Assembly (NCBI GenBank): GCA_016292335.1
Contig: JAECRX010000261.1
Location: 1 to 6,175, forward strand
From: Candidatus Sifarchaeum subterraneum
GTDB taxonomy: Archaea; Asgardarchaeota; Sifarchaeia; Sifarchaeales; Sifarchaeaceae
Direction: 5' to 3'
DNA length: 6,175 nucleotides
Made by a program: the position numbers and the translations under genes. Each line of letters begins with the position of its first letter. Positions within the stretch are counted from its first letter, which is position 1. Under the pieces are notes generated by a model that worked only from the letters and a program-made list of their open reading frames with translations, searched no databases and was not told the origin of the DNA. This document shows positions 1-6,056 of the stretch, one piece after another.

Positions 1-230
1 AAGTGGCAAGTCAAGCGAAACTTCAACATCTTTTGCTTTAGAACTTCCATCATTTTTGATAATAGTAATTATTTTAACATTACGATCGCCTCTATAACCT
101 TAGATGGAATTATAGTCGAACTAATTAAAATGAAATCAACTCCAGCTTCTGCAGGAATTGGAACATATAGCAACGGTAGACTTAATACCACTAATGTCAA
201 TAAAAATAATGTTTTATTATTTTTCAACAT
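1..230 (-). CDS. Exported CARDB/COG1361-like protein, N-terminal part, frame interrupted
   Basis: This is the third gene of the ABC operon and it runs off the left edge. The ATG at 228-230 lies 7 bases after the permease stop, and GAGG overlapping that stop gives a ribosome site with 5-base spacing. The first frame encodes a clear signal peptide: basic start MLKNNK, a Leu/Val-rich core to about residue 23, and a possible cleavage after AEA (residue 29). The frame then reads to PSKV (residue 45) and hits TAA at 69-71. One frame over, from base 96 to the edge, 32 codons read YRGDRNVKI...IKNDGSSKAKDVEVSL, which resembles the start of archaeal CARDB/S-layer-like beta-sandwich repeats. PSKV followed by YRGDRNV reads smoothly if one base is missing near 96-97. 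It is either a broken gene or a sequence error. The role is probably an extracytoplasmic partner or substrate of the transporter, which is inference. Confidence 0.62.
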
Positions 231-237
231 TTTTGCC

Positions 238-1374
238 TCAATCTAACTTTTTAGCAAACACTCTGGTTGTTAATAAAACACTACCGCCAGTAAAAATACT
301 CAATGCAATTAATTGATTAGTCACTTGAGCTAGTCCCCATCCTTTCAGCATAATCCCTCTCATAGCCTCTATGTAGTAGTAAAGAGGAATGAAATAAGGT
401 AACCAACTAATTATTCTTGGAAAGGATTCGACAGGAAAGAAAAAACCCGAAAAAAGTATACTAGGTAAAAATGTAATAATAGTGGTTTGAACTGCCTGCA
501 ACTGATTTCGGCTCACTGTCGAGAATAAAATACCCAAACACATTGTCCCTAATGCGAATAAAATGGAAACCAAAAACACATCAAGGAGAGAACCTCGCAC
601 AACAACCCCAAAACCGAATATAGCAACGCAAATAACATTTGTGGTTATTACAATGGCTACAACAAGGTATGTTATTATTTTCCCAAATATAAATTCAACC
701 CCTTGTAAGGGGGAGGCTACAATATTCTCTATAGTTCCTACTTCTTTCTCACGCACTACTGAAATACCAGTTAATATCATCGTTAGCATTTGAATTACGA
801 GTCCCATCACCCCTGGTGTGGTAAAATCAATATTTCTCAGATTTGCCCCATAAGCAACGATGCTATAAGTTTTTATTTGAACGTTGTTTGAAGAAACACT
901 TATGCTTGTAGACGAGGCTAATTCCTTAGTCAATTCTTCTGAAATTTCTGCGGCAATTTTTTGAACTTCTCCAATAATCATTTCGGAAAAGGTGGGATAA
1001 CTCCCATCCGTTATCACAATAATTTTCGCTTTTTTCTCATTAGTTAATGTTTCAGCGAAAGTCTTAGGAATAACAATTGCCCCTCTAACCTCTCCCTTTT
1101 TAACTAACTCTTTAGCATTTTCATATCCATCTAAATACGATACTACATCTAGAATTTCCGATTGTTCAATTTTATGGGTAACACGCCAGCTATAAATTGA
1201 TTTATCCATATTGGATACAACAACTGGAAGATGTCTAATTTCTCCCCCGAAAGCAATGCCAAAAATAGTCATCATGAGTATGGGTTGGACAATTATCAAT
1301 CCAAGTGTTCTGCGATCTCTTGTAAATTGTTTAAACTCCTTAATAATGACTGCTTTTAATCTTATCCACTCCAT
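238..1374 (-). CDS. ABC-2 type transporter permease
   Basis: This is the membrane subunit of an ABC exporter of the ABC-2 superfamily (DrrB/YhhJ-like), 378 residues, a normal length. The layout is typical: a cytoplasmic amphipathic start with FKQFTRDRRTL, a first membrane segment at about 22-42, a large outside domain at about 45-185, then five further hydrophobic segments at about 187-206, 230-256, 264-284, 297-314 and 352-371. Between segments 2 and 3 is the family hallmark VREKEVGTIENIVASPL (207-223), the coupling region that faces the ATPase. The ATG start at 1374 is 13 bases after the ATPase stop, and AGGTG at 1385-1389 overlaps that TAG stop with 10-base spacing, so the two genes are probably translationally linked. 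The substrate cannot be read from the sequence; drugs, lipids or a polymer are all possible for this family. Confidence 0.93.
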   Translation of the reverse strand: MEWIRLKAVIIKEFKQFTRDRRTLGLIIVQPILMMTIFGIAFGGEIRHLPVVVSNMDKSIYSWRVTHKIEQSEILDVVSYLDGYENAKELVKKGEVRGAIVIPKTFAETLTNEKKAKIIVITDGSYPTFSEMIIGEVQKIAAEISEELTKELASSTSISVSSNNVQIKTYSIVAYGANLRNIDFTTPGVMGLVIQMLTMILTGISVVREKEVGTIENIVASPLQGVEFIFGKIITYLVVAIVITTNVICVAIFGFGVVVRGSLLDVFLVSILFALGTMCLGILFSTVSRNQLQAVQTTIITFLPSILFSGFFFPVESFPRIISWLPYFIPLYYYIEAMRGIMLKGWGLAQVTNQLIALSIFTGGSVLLTTRVFAKKLD

Positions 1375-1384
1375 TTAATTCACA

Positions 1385-1389
1385 CACCT
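1385..1389 (-). promoter_or_regulatory. Ribosome binding site of the permease, overlapping the ATPase stop
   Basis: On the minus strand AGGTG shares its first two bases with the TAG stop of the ATPase and lies 10 bases ahead of the permease ATG. This supports coupled translation of the two transporter subunits. Confidence 0.6.
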
Positions 1390-2344
1390 ATTCTTCCGTA
1401 AATTTAATGAACGCATCTTCTAGACTGACAAGAACTTTTTTTGTCGAAAAATTGGTTATTTTATTGTCCTCGAAAAATCTATAAAGTCTGGGTATAACAA
1501 GATCTGCATTATCAACAATTAAATTTGCAATTGTTTCTTTTTCATTGATCTTTCGGAGATTGAAAATGGAAAATACTTCGTCATATTTTTCTACTATATC
1601 ATTGAGGACTTCTTCCATGAACTTCACTGATTCGGGAATATGTATCTCAATAACATCTCCACCGTAAGTCTTTCGTCTGATTTCGTTTGGAGTTCCCACA
1701 CCAACTAATTTGCCTCGACTTAACATACCAAGACGGTCACAATATTCAGATTCATCCATGTAGTGGGTGGTCACAAGTATGGTGGTACCTTTTTTGTTCA
1801 ACTCACTAAATAATCCCCAAAAGGCTTTTCTTAGTGGCGGGTCGATCCCAGCTGTTGGTTCATCTAAAAGTAGAATCTCAGGATCATGGATAAGTGTAGT
1901 TGCTAGTGATAAGCGATTCTCCATCCCGCCGCTCAAATTTCCTACTAATCGGTCTTCAAAATCAGCAAGTTTAACGATATCTAATAGTTCTTCGATCTTT
2001 TCTTTCCTTTTTTGTTTTGGAATTGACTGAATTGAGCCATAGAAGTCGAGATTTTCATAAACTGTTAAATCACGATAGAGACCAAATTTTTGAGGCATAT
2101 ACCCTATCTTTGGTTTCACAGCTTCTGGATTAAGAGTTACATCAATATCAGCTACTATCGCGGTTCCACTAGTAGGAGTGAGTATTCCTGCGAGCATTCG
2201 AGTGGTAGTGGTTTTACCTGAACCGTTAGGCCCCAAATAGCCGAAAATTTCCCCTTTACGAATTTTCAAGTTTAAATTGTCAACTGCTGTGAAATCACCG
2301 AATTTTTTTGTCAGATTTTTTGTCTCAATGGCGTATTCAACCAA
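1388..2344 (-). CDS. ABC transporter ATP-binding protein (DrrA/CcmA-like exporter ATPase)
   Basis: This is the cytoplasmic ATPase that drives the permease encoded just downstream. It has 318 residues, usual for the family. All catalytic motifs are present: Walker A GPNGSGKT (38-45), Q-loop Gln85 in YMPQ, signature LSGGM (137-141), Walker B ILLLDEP (157-163), D-loop AGID (165-168) and H-loop His194. The signature is followed by ENRLSLA where most relatives have a basic or Gln pair, a small variation. Residues after about 225 form the C-terminal extension usual for DrrA-type ATPases. The start is TTG at 2342-2344: no ATG or GTG lies in frame upstream of the conserved AIETKNLTKKF start, and GGGGA lies 7 bases upstream on the minus strand. 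It is the first gene of the operon, with a TATA box at 2427-2434. The stop is TAG. Confidence 0.94.
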   Translation of the reverse strand: MVEYAIETKNLTKKFGDFTAVDNLNLKIRKGEIFGYLGPNGSGKTTTTRMLAGILTPTSGTAIVADIDVTLNPEAVKPKIGYMPQKFGLYRDLTVYENLDFYGSIQSIPKQKRKEKIEELLDIVKLADFEDRLVGNLSGGMENRLSLATTLIHDPEILLLDEPTAGIDPPLRKAFWGLFSELNKKGTTILVTTHYMDESEYCDRLGMLSRGKLVGVGTPNEIRRKTYGGDVIEIHIPESVKFMEEVLNDIVEKYDEVFSIFNLRKINEKETIANLIVDNADLVIPRLYRFFEDNKITNFSTKKVLVSLEDAFIKFTEE

Positions 2345-2384
2345 CTTCTTTTCCCCAAAACACCAAAAACACCTAAATGTTAGT

Positions 2385-2404
2385 AACTTATTAAGTGTTT
2401 TGTG
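2385..2404 (-). repeat. Operator-like element, copy 1 (ABC operon side)
   Basis: Read on the minus strand this contains CACAAAACACTTAATAAGTTA. It includes an 11-base perfect palindrome ACTTATTAAGT at 2386-2396. A near copy lies inverted at 2517-2536. Copy 1 lies where the ABC operon transcript should begin, about 25 bases past the TATA box, which would suit a repressor site. Binding is inference. Confidence 0.4.
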
Positions 2405-2426
2405 GAAGAGAGGATTTTAGTTGGCT

Positions 2427-2434
2427 TTTATAAA
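2427..2434 (-). promoter_or_regulatory. TATA box of the ABC operon
   Basis: TTTATAAA is a consensus-quality archaeal TATA box. It predicts a transcript start near 2404 and a leader of about 60 bases before the TTG start of the ATPase. The motif is its own reverse complement, so by itself it does not set the direction. Confidence 0.6.
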
Positions 2435-2485
2435 TAACTTAGAGACTTAAAGTAATCTGATTATTCAAAGAAAAGTATCTTTATG

Positions 2486-2493
2486 ACATATAG
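2486..2493 (+). promoter_or_regulatory. Weak TATA-like element for the 181-residue protein
   Basis: ACATATAG is a modest match to an archaeal TATA box. Its distance to operator-like copy 2 (about 38 bases centre to centre) is nearly the same as that between the ABC operon TATA box and copy 1, which is the main reason for listing it. The predicted transcript start is near 2515. Confidence 0.3.
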
Positions 2494-2516
2494 ACATGGA
2501 CTGACATCAACGATTT

Positions 2517-2536
2517 CACACAACACTTAATAGTTA
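2517..2536 (+). repeat. Operator-like element, copy 2 (plus-strand gene side)
   Basis: CACACAACACTTAATAGTTA matches the inverted copy at 2385-2404 with one substitution and a one-base gap, sharing an uninterrupted AACACTTAATA. It lies just past the predicted start of the plus-strand transcript. Confidence 0.4.
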
Positions 2537-2612
2537 TTTCGAAAATACTGTAAAAGAATTTCCTAATGGTCATCTACATGAAAAATATACTTTGAAATCT
2601 AGAAAACAGAAT

Positions 2613-2619
2613 GAGGTGA
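2613..2619 (+). promoter_or_regulatory. Shine-Dalgarno GAGGTGA that fixes the TTG start at 2625
   Basis: GAGGTGA is a perfect complement to the 3' end of archaeal 16S rRNA and lies 5 bases before the TTG at 2625-2627. The other in-frame starts, TTG at 2592 and GTG at 2616, have no comparable site; the GTG lies inside this element. Confidence 0.75.
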
Positions 2620-2624
2620 GCTTT

Positions 2625-3170
2625 TTGGCGAGGAGAAGAGGAAGAGCTAAGTCAATTGAAGATATCTTGTCTCAAATTAGTGCATATTTTCATGAATATG
2701 AATATGTTGACTTCTCAGAGGCTTTAGAAATTGTTGATGCTAATAACAGAGTAATAGGATACGCTTTTGACTTAGTCATAGAGGATACCCAAGCCGATTA
2801 TCTCGTGGCAACATTCGTAGAGGAAGGCGAATATATTACTAGTGCATTCACAAAACTTTACCTCGCATTTTTAGATCAAAACAGCCACGTCAATCTTTCT
2901 GAGTTGGCATTTAATCTACTTGAAGAAAATGCGTATTACCCGTATATTAATTTTGGATTTGATCCTTTCAGTGGAGCAATAGTCCTCTCTACATCACAAA
3001 ACGCTAGTGAAGCTTTTGATATGAAGGAATATTGGGAAGAGTTTATAGCAACTGTTGGGGCCGGGTTACAATATTCTTGGGAAGAGAAAATTGTAAAAAA
3101 GCATAATTTGAATTTTGGAACTTCAACAGATGATGCAGTAGAGAGGAAATTCGGTTTTATTCCGGGATAA
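2625..3170 (+). CDS. Conserved-looking hypothetical protein, 181 residues
   Basis: I do not recognise the family. The chosen TTG start (reads MARRRGRAKS) has an ideal Shine-Dalgarno; a TTG at 2592 would add 11 residues but has no good ribosome site. The protein has a short basic N-terminus (RRRGR, residues 3-7), is otherwise acidic, and has no signal peptide or membrane segment. It looks like a mixed alpha/beta fold: a helix at about 10-25, strands around 32-39, 42-53 and 58-67, a helix at about 70-84, then a strand pair around YINFGFDPFSGAIVLSTS (107-124) and a helix at about 132-148 (KEYWEEFIATVGAGLQYSWEE). This order loosely recalls the YbjN/type III chaperone-like fold, a guess only. There are no catalytic motifs and no cysteines. 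It is divergent from the ABC operon and shares an operator-like element with it. Confidence 0.8.
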   Translation: MARRRGRAKSIEDILSQISAYFHEYEYVDFSEALEIVDANNRVIGYAFDLVIEDTQADYLVATFVEEGEYITSAFTKLYLAFLDQNSHVNLSELAFNLLEENAYYPYINFGFDPFSGAIVLSTSQNASEAFDMKEYWEEFIATVGAGLQYSWEEKIVKKHNLNFGTSTDDAVERKFGFIPG

Positions 3171-3197
3171 AAAAAATAATTATACAACTACAATAAC

Positions 3198-3207
3198 AAA
3201 AGAAAAA
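3198..3207 (-). terminator. T-rich terminator of the ThiI-like gene
   Basis: On the minus strand TTTTTCTTTT follows the stop of the ThiI-like gene by 17 bases, and a second run of eight T lies at 3169-3176. T-runs without a hairpin are the usual archaeal terminator. The gene converges with the plus-strand gene ending at 3170, leaving only 54 bases between them. Confidence 0.5.
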
Positions 3208-3224
3208 GAGGAGATCAGATATAC

Positions 3225-3875
3225 TTATTGAACTTCAAATATAATCAAATTATTCAATCCAAAGTCAATAAGGCGTTCTATATCTATTCTCTCTTCAAAT
3301 TTTTCAATTTTCTTTTTTTTGGCTCTTGTTTCGGGATATCTTGGTGGTAAACTACAACCCATGGCTGGCTGAATAGAAAAATCATAAGTTCCAATCTTTC
3401 TTGCTAATTCTGTTATTTCTTCTTTATCCCAGCCTATAAGCGGACGAAAGACCGGAATTTTTACAGATTGATTCAGAACATATAAATTGTTCAATGTTTG
3501 ACTTGCTTGCTCACCAAGACATTCTCCAGTTGCTATTACGAATGCACCTTCTTTTTCTGCAATCTTTTCTGCAATTCTATACATCATGCGTTTACAATAA
3601 ATACAAGTTAGTTTTTTAGCTTCTTCTGAGCATTTTTCTAGGAATTCATTCAAAATCTTTCCATGAGGCACTAAGTAGACCTTTAGACTGTGATTTTTAC
3701 TGTAATCTGATAATTTTTTGACAACATTTACAACTTTTTCTTTTATTTTTTCATCAGCAAACGGATAATTGTCAAAAAAAATAAAAACAGGCGTGTATCC
3801 TTTTCTGATAAGCGTATAGGCCGCAACTGGTGAGTCAATCCCTCCTGAGAGGAGTAATACTATCTTTTCACCCAT
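3225..3875 (-). CDS. ThiI-like PP-loop sulfurtransferase domain, stand-alone
   Basis: This is an ATP-pyrophosphatase of the ThiI family, which in other organisms adenylates tRNA U8 and replaces oxygen with sulfur to give 4-thiouridine. Visible motifs: PP-loop SGGIDS (10-15), CIYCKRMMYRIA (91-102) with the Cys91/Cys94 pair, the ThiI signature TGECLGEQASQTLNNL (117-132), RPLIGWDKEEI (144-154), and Cys174 in AMGCSLPP, at the place of the E. coli catalytic Cys344. The spacing of the three cysteines matches what I recall for Methanococcus maripaludis ThiI (265, 268, 348). At 216 residues it lacks the N-terminal ferredoxin-like and THUMP domains that bind tRNA, and has no rhodanese domain. The ATG is unambiguous because the PP-loop begins at residue 10. 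The ribosome site is weak (GGAAGAAAG). The true substrate may be tRNA with a partner, or something else. Confidence 0.88.
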   Translation of the reverse strand: MGEKIVLLLSGGIDSPVAAYTLIRKGYTPVFIFFDNYPFADEKIKEKVVNVVKKLSDYSKNHSLKVYLVPHGKILNEFLEKCSEEAKKLTCIYCKRMMYRIAEKIAEKEGAFVIATGECLGEQASQTLNNLYVLNQSVKIPVFRPLIGWDKEEITELARKIGTYDFSIQPAMGCSLPPRYPETRAKKKKIEKFEERIDIERLIDFGLNNLIIFEVQ

Positions 3876-3944
3876 TGGTTCTTTCTTCCATTGAATTAGT
3901 AAATCTCACATTACTTTAAATTCACATTTCGGCATGTAAAAAGG

Positions 3945-3952
3945 ATTTATAT
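3945..3952 (-). promoter_or_regulatory. TATA box of the ThiI-like gene
   Basis: ATATAAAT on the minus strand predicts a transcript start near 3922 and a leader of about 45 bases. It lies in the 140-base gap after the RHH gene, so the ThiI-like gene probably has its own transcript. Confidence 0.45.
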
Positions 3953-4015
3953 GAGCCCTATGCATCAGATGGCGTAGGATGGAACAGGTATATAGTTATG
4001 TGGTTTTATGGAATT

Positions 4016-4396
4016 TCATTTGTTGGATCTGGTGGATTCTGAAAAATCTGTCTTTTCCAAAATTGTCTTGACTGCCTCAATCTTTTTACGCTTTATTTCT
4101 CCAACGATAGCTGCTATTTTTTCAAATTGCTCCCTTCTGGCATCAATTGCTTCTGAAATCAAATAGGCCGCAGCTTCTGATCTAGAATTGAATATCGCAA
4201 GTTCAACAAGTGCATCAATTATATTGAGAACTTCGAATGACACACGTGTCATAATAGTATTTTCCCGCTTTTTTAAACCAAACCCTTCTTGGCTGAACCT
4301 TCCAATAAGTTCTTCTTTTAATGCCAAAAGGAGTTCTGAATCTTTCAGATCTTCTCTTGGTTCAAGAGTGTCTTCACTTTCATTTTTTGGGGGCAT
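4016..4396 (-). CDS. Ribbon-helix-helix (RHH) DNA-binding regulator
   Basis: This is a 126-residue protein with a probable MetJ/Arc-type RHH core in the middle: a strand NTIMTRVSF (46-54), helix A with EVLNIIDALVELAIF (55-69), the turn NSRS (70-73) and helix B SEAAAYLISEAIDARR (73-88). The motif NSRSEAAAYLI is close to the usual RHH turn and second-helix pattern. An acidic, probably flexible N-terminus (1-25) and a charged C-terminal helix (about 89-115) flank it. RHH proteins bind DNA as dimers by inserting the two-stranded ribbon into the major groove. The ATG at 4394-4396 follows AAGGTG (4404-4409) by 7 bases. The gene is divergent from the ARPP-1-like gene, whose promoter carries four heptad repeats, so it may control that gene or itself. 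Confidence 0.8.
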   Translation of the reverse strand: MPPKNESEDTLEPREDLKDSELLLALKEELIGRFSQEGFGLKKRENTIMTRVSFEVLNIIDALVELAIFNSRSEAAAYLISEAIDARREQFEKIAAIVGEIKRKKIEAVKTILEKTDFSESTRSNK

Positions 4397-4453
4397 TTCA
4401 TTACACCTTATTAAAATTATTATTACGTATTCTTATTTCTATTTTTACTACTT

Positions 4454-4461
4454 TATTTAAA
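4454..4461 (-). promoter_or_regulatory. TATA box of the RHH gene
   Basis: TTTAAATA on the minus strand is a good archaeal TATA box. It predicts a transcript start near 4431, with the AAGGTG ribosome site some 22 bases further on. Confidence 0.55.
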
Positions 4462-4488
4462 AATGGGTAATAAAAAATTCGGAATATA

Positions 4489-4496
4489 TTTATATG
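4489..4496 (+). promoter_or_regulatory. TATA box of the ARPP-1-like gene
   Basis: TTTATATG lies in the AT-rich stretch 4483-4496 and predicts a transcript start near 4518 and a leader of about 60 bases. The heptad array begins at its last two bases. Confidence 0.5.
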
Positions 4497-4522
4497 TAAA
4501 ATGTAATTTGTAAGTTGTAATA
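4495..4522 (+). repeat. Four tandem heptads TGTAANN, candidate operator
   Basis: TGTAA occurs at 4495, 4502, 4509 and 4516, exactly 7 bases apart (units TGTAAAA, TGTAATT, TGTAAGT, TGTAATA). The array fills the space between the TATA box and the predicted transcript start of the ARPP-1-like gene. A protein bound here would block polymerase. Tandem 7-base units are the kind of site used by the RHH repressor omega of plasmid pSM19035, and an RHH gene lies next door. Function is inferred. Confidence 0.5.
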
Positions 4523-4581
4523 AAACAATTCCAATAAAGCATCCAAAACACTTGTCAAAATAGAAATAATGGGTAATTTAA

Positions 4582-5610
4582 ATGTCTCAAATCGAAGTAA
4601 TCCGAGAATTTGCTGAAAATGTATTAGCCTCCGAAGAATTTGAACTTGGTGACCCAGTTTCCATAGAAAATTTAACATTAGTGCCTATTTTAAAGAAATT
4701 TGAGGAAGACAAAGAATATCTGACATTAGGAGAAGCTTTAGAAAAAGGAGTATTGGAGATTATAGATAAAGGAGACGAAATCGCTCATGTAATTGCCATC
4801 AATAAAGGAGTTACTCCAATACTCCTTGAAGAAGGTGACATCCTTACTGGTCTTGGAACACAAGATCGATTAATTTTAGGATCAATGCTACTTGAACCTG
4901 GAAAAAGCTATAAAGTGCCAGTGAAATGTGTGCATGCGCCCCATCCTTTAACTGTAGGAGCAGGATTCGGATATGGTGGAAGTTCACCAAAGAAATTTAC
5001 CCGCACTTTACGAAAATATAAAAGCATTATGGCAGATGTAGAACATTATGTTTCCGAAGTAGATCAATCTGGAATCTGGAGTGAGGTTCATGATGTAACA
5101 TCGGAGGAAGAAGAAGTCAAAGATAAAACCAGATTTAGTGAAGCAATTGAAAAAAAGAAAGAGAGAATGCTAAAAAGATCCAAACATATAGATGAAAAAT
5201 TTCCCATACACACAGTTGGCCTATTGGCAATTGATGAACAAGAAAAAATAGTTGGATTTGAAGTCCATCGTGTCCCTTCAGCCTTTGAAGCAAAAAAGAC
5301 CAATATTCTAGCCTCCTTGGAAGATGAAATAAAAGAAAATATAACTCCAATTACTGAAGAGCAGGCTAAAAGAAAATCAAATGGCTTCTTTCAGGAACTA
5401 TCGAAGATTCAATCCAAAGATACGCAAAAACAAATAGAAATAGAAGGACTTCTATTAAACTTGGAAGAAGTATCCGGAGAAGCACTTCTTGGAAAAATTT
5501 ACAGCAATAAATGTCCAAAATGTGGCTCTCCAAAGCCAAGAGTAAGCGAATGCCCAGAATGTGGATGGAAAGAAGAAGTAGAAGATTCATTACTTTATTT
5601 CAAGGCCTAA
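4582..5610 (+). CDS. ARPP-1-like domain protein with C-terminal zinc ribbon
   Basis: This is a 342-residue cytoplasmic protein. Residues about 28-170 resemble the ARPP-1 domain (named from its association with ADP-ribosylglycohydrolase, rhodanese and phosphatase genes): NLTLVPIL, then YLTLGEALEKGVLEI (46-60), then ILLEEGDILTGLGTQDRLIL (80-99), where relatives have G-GxxQNR, then SYKVPVKCVHAP (109-120), and QSGIWSEV (162-169). A highly charged segment (173-205) follows, then a second alpha/beta part with FPIHTVGLLAIDEQEKIVGFEVHR (207-230). The C-terminus carries CPKC-x9-CPEC (Cys311, 314, 324, 327), a typical archaeal zinc ribbon that may bind a partner or nucleic acid. The biochemical function of ARPP-1 proteins is not known to me. 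The ATG is the first start before conserved sequence; the ribosome site is weak (GGGT at 4571). Transcribed alone, with a T-run terminator after it and an RHH regulator divergent to it. Confidence 0.85.
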   Translation: MSQIEVIREFAENVLASEEFELGDPVSIENLTLVPILKKFEEDKEYLTLGEALEKGVLEIIDKGDEIAHVIAINKGVTPILLEEGDILTGLGTQDRLILGSMLLEPGKSYKVPVKCVHAPHPLTVGAGFGYGGSSPKKFTRTLRKYKSIMADVEHYVSEVDQSGIWSEVHDVTSEEEEVKDKTRFSEAIEKKKERMLKRSKHIDEKFPIHTVGLLAIDEQEKIVGFEVHRVPSAFEAKKTNILASLEDEIKENITPITEEQAKRKSNGFFQELSKIQSKDTQKQIEIEGLLLNLEEVSGEALLGKIYSNKCPKCGSPKPRVSECPECGWKEEVEDSLLYFKA

Positions 5611-5659
5611 ATAAGTTTGAGAGAGAGGGAACATAAAATCGTCAAAACATCCCAACCTA

Positions 5660-5670
5660 TTTTTTTCTTT
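5660..5670 (+). terminator. T-run terminator of the ARPP-1-like gene
   Basis: TTTTTTTCTTT lies 49 bases after the stop codon with no hairpin in front, as is usual for archaeal termination. Confidence 0.5.
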
Positions 5671-5722
5671 GATAGAATATTGTTTGAAATAAGATGTGGA
5701 TAAGATGTCCTTTTATTATTCT

Positions 5723-5755
5723 GTAAAAAGCATTAGCACGGAATATTCTTTTTAC
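5723..5755. repeat. Inverted repeat, 8-base perfect stem
   Basis: GTAAAAAG at 5723-5730 pairs with CTTTTTAC at 5748-5755 around a 17-base loop. It lies 53 bases past the T-run terminator. It could be a backup terminator, part of a small RNA or a protein site; the stem is AT-rich and weak. Confidence 0.4.
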
Positions 5756-6025
5756 ATCATCGCAATTATCCTTCATTCATTCATATTTGCTTAACAGAAA
5801 TTCTAGTGCTTTCTTATTTTTCGACATAAAATAAGGTTTTCAGTCGGAAAAAATCTTCCGTCTAAGAGAGTGTTAAGAAAAGAAATAAGATCGCCCAAAA
5901 GTCCTGGATGGACTGAAACATGAAACAAACGGGAAAATGACCGTTCAAATAAATATAAACAAAAAAAAGAGGCATGAACTACAACTAAATGCAGAATGTA
6001 TTGCCTGTTTTGTAGGATGAAGCGT

Positions 6026-6056
6026 AATCCTTTCTGGATAAATTTTGCAAAGGATT
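6026..6056. repeat. Inverted repeat, 8-base perfect stem
   Basis: AATCCTTT at 6026-6033 pairs with AAAGGATT at 6049-6056 around a 15-base loop. It lies 12 bases downstream of the stop of the minus-strand gene at the right edge, so a 3' end or transcript-stability element for that gene is the simplest reading. No T-run follows directly. Confidence 0.4.

Noticed and set aside
2566..2595. A nine-codon ATG frame (MVIYMKNIL) ahead of the 181-residue gene, with GGTCATC inside it
   Set aside because: No ribosome site ahead of its ATG and no link to the downstream start. GGTCATC differs from the Shine-Dalgarno by one base and is too far from any useful start.
2505..2624. The frame of the 181-residue protein stays open upstream to a TGA at 2502, with an ATG just before that stop (2496)
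   Set aside because: There is no ATG, GTG or TTG between 2505 and 2592, the operator-like repeat lies in it, and the GAGGTGA site places the start at 2625. The openness is likely chance in AT-rich DNA.
4490..4678. A 62-codon minus-strand frame crossing the ARPP-1-like start
   Set aside because: It overlaps the promoter, the heptads and the first codons of a well supported gene, and its product shows no recognisable features.
5135..5350. Long minus-strand frames inside the ARPP-1-like gene
   Set aside because: They are antisense shadows with low-complexity Leu/Ser/Phe-rich products and no ribosome sites, while the plus-strand frame has recognisable domains.
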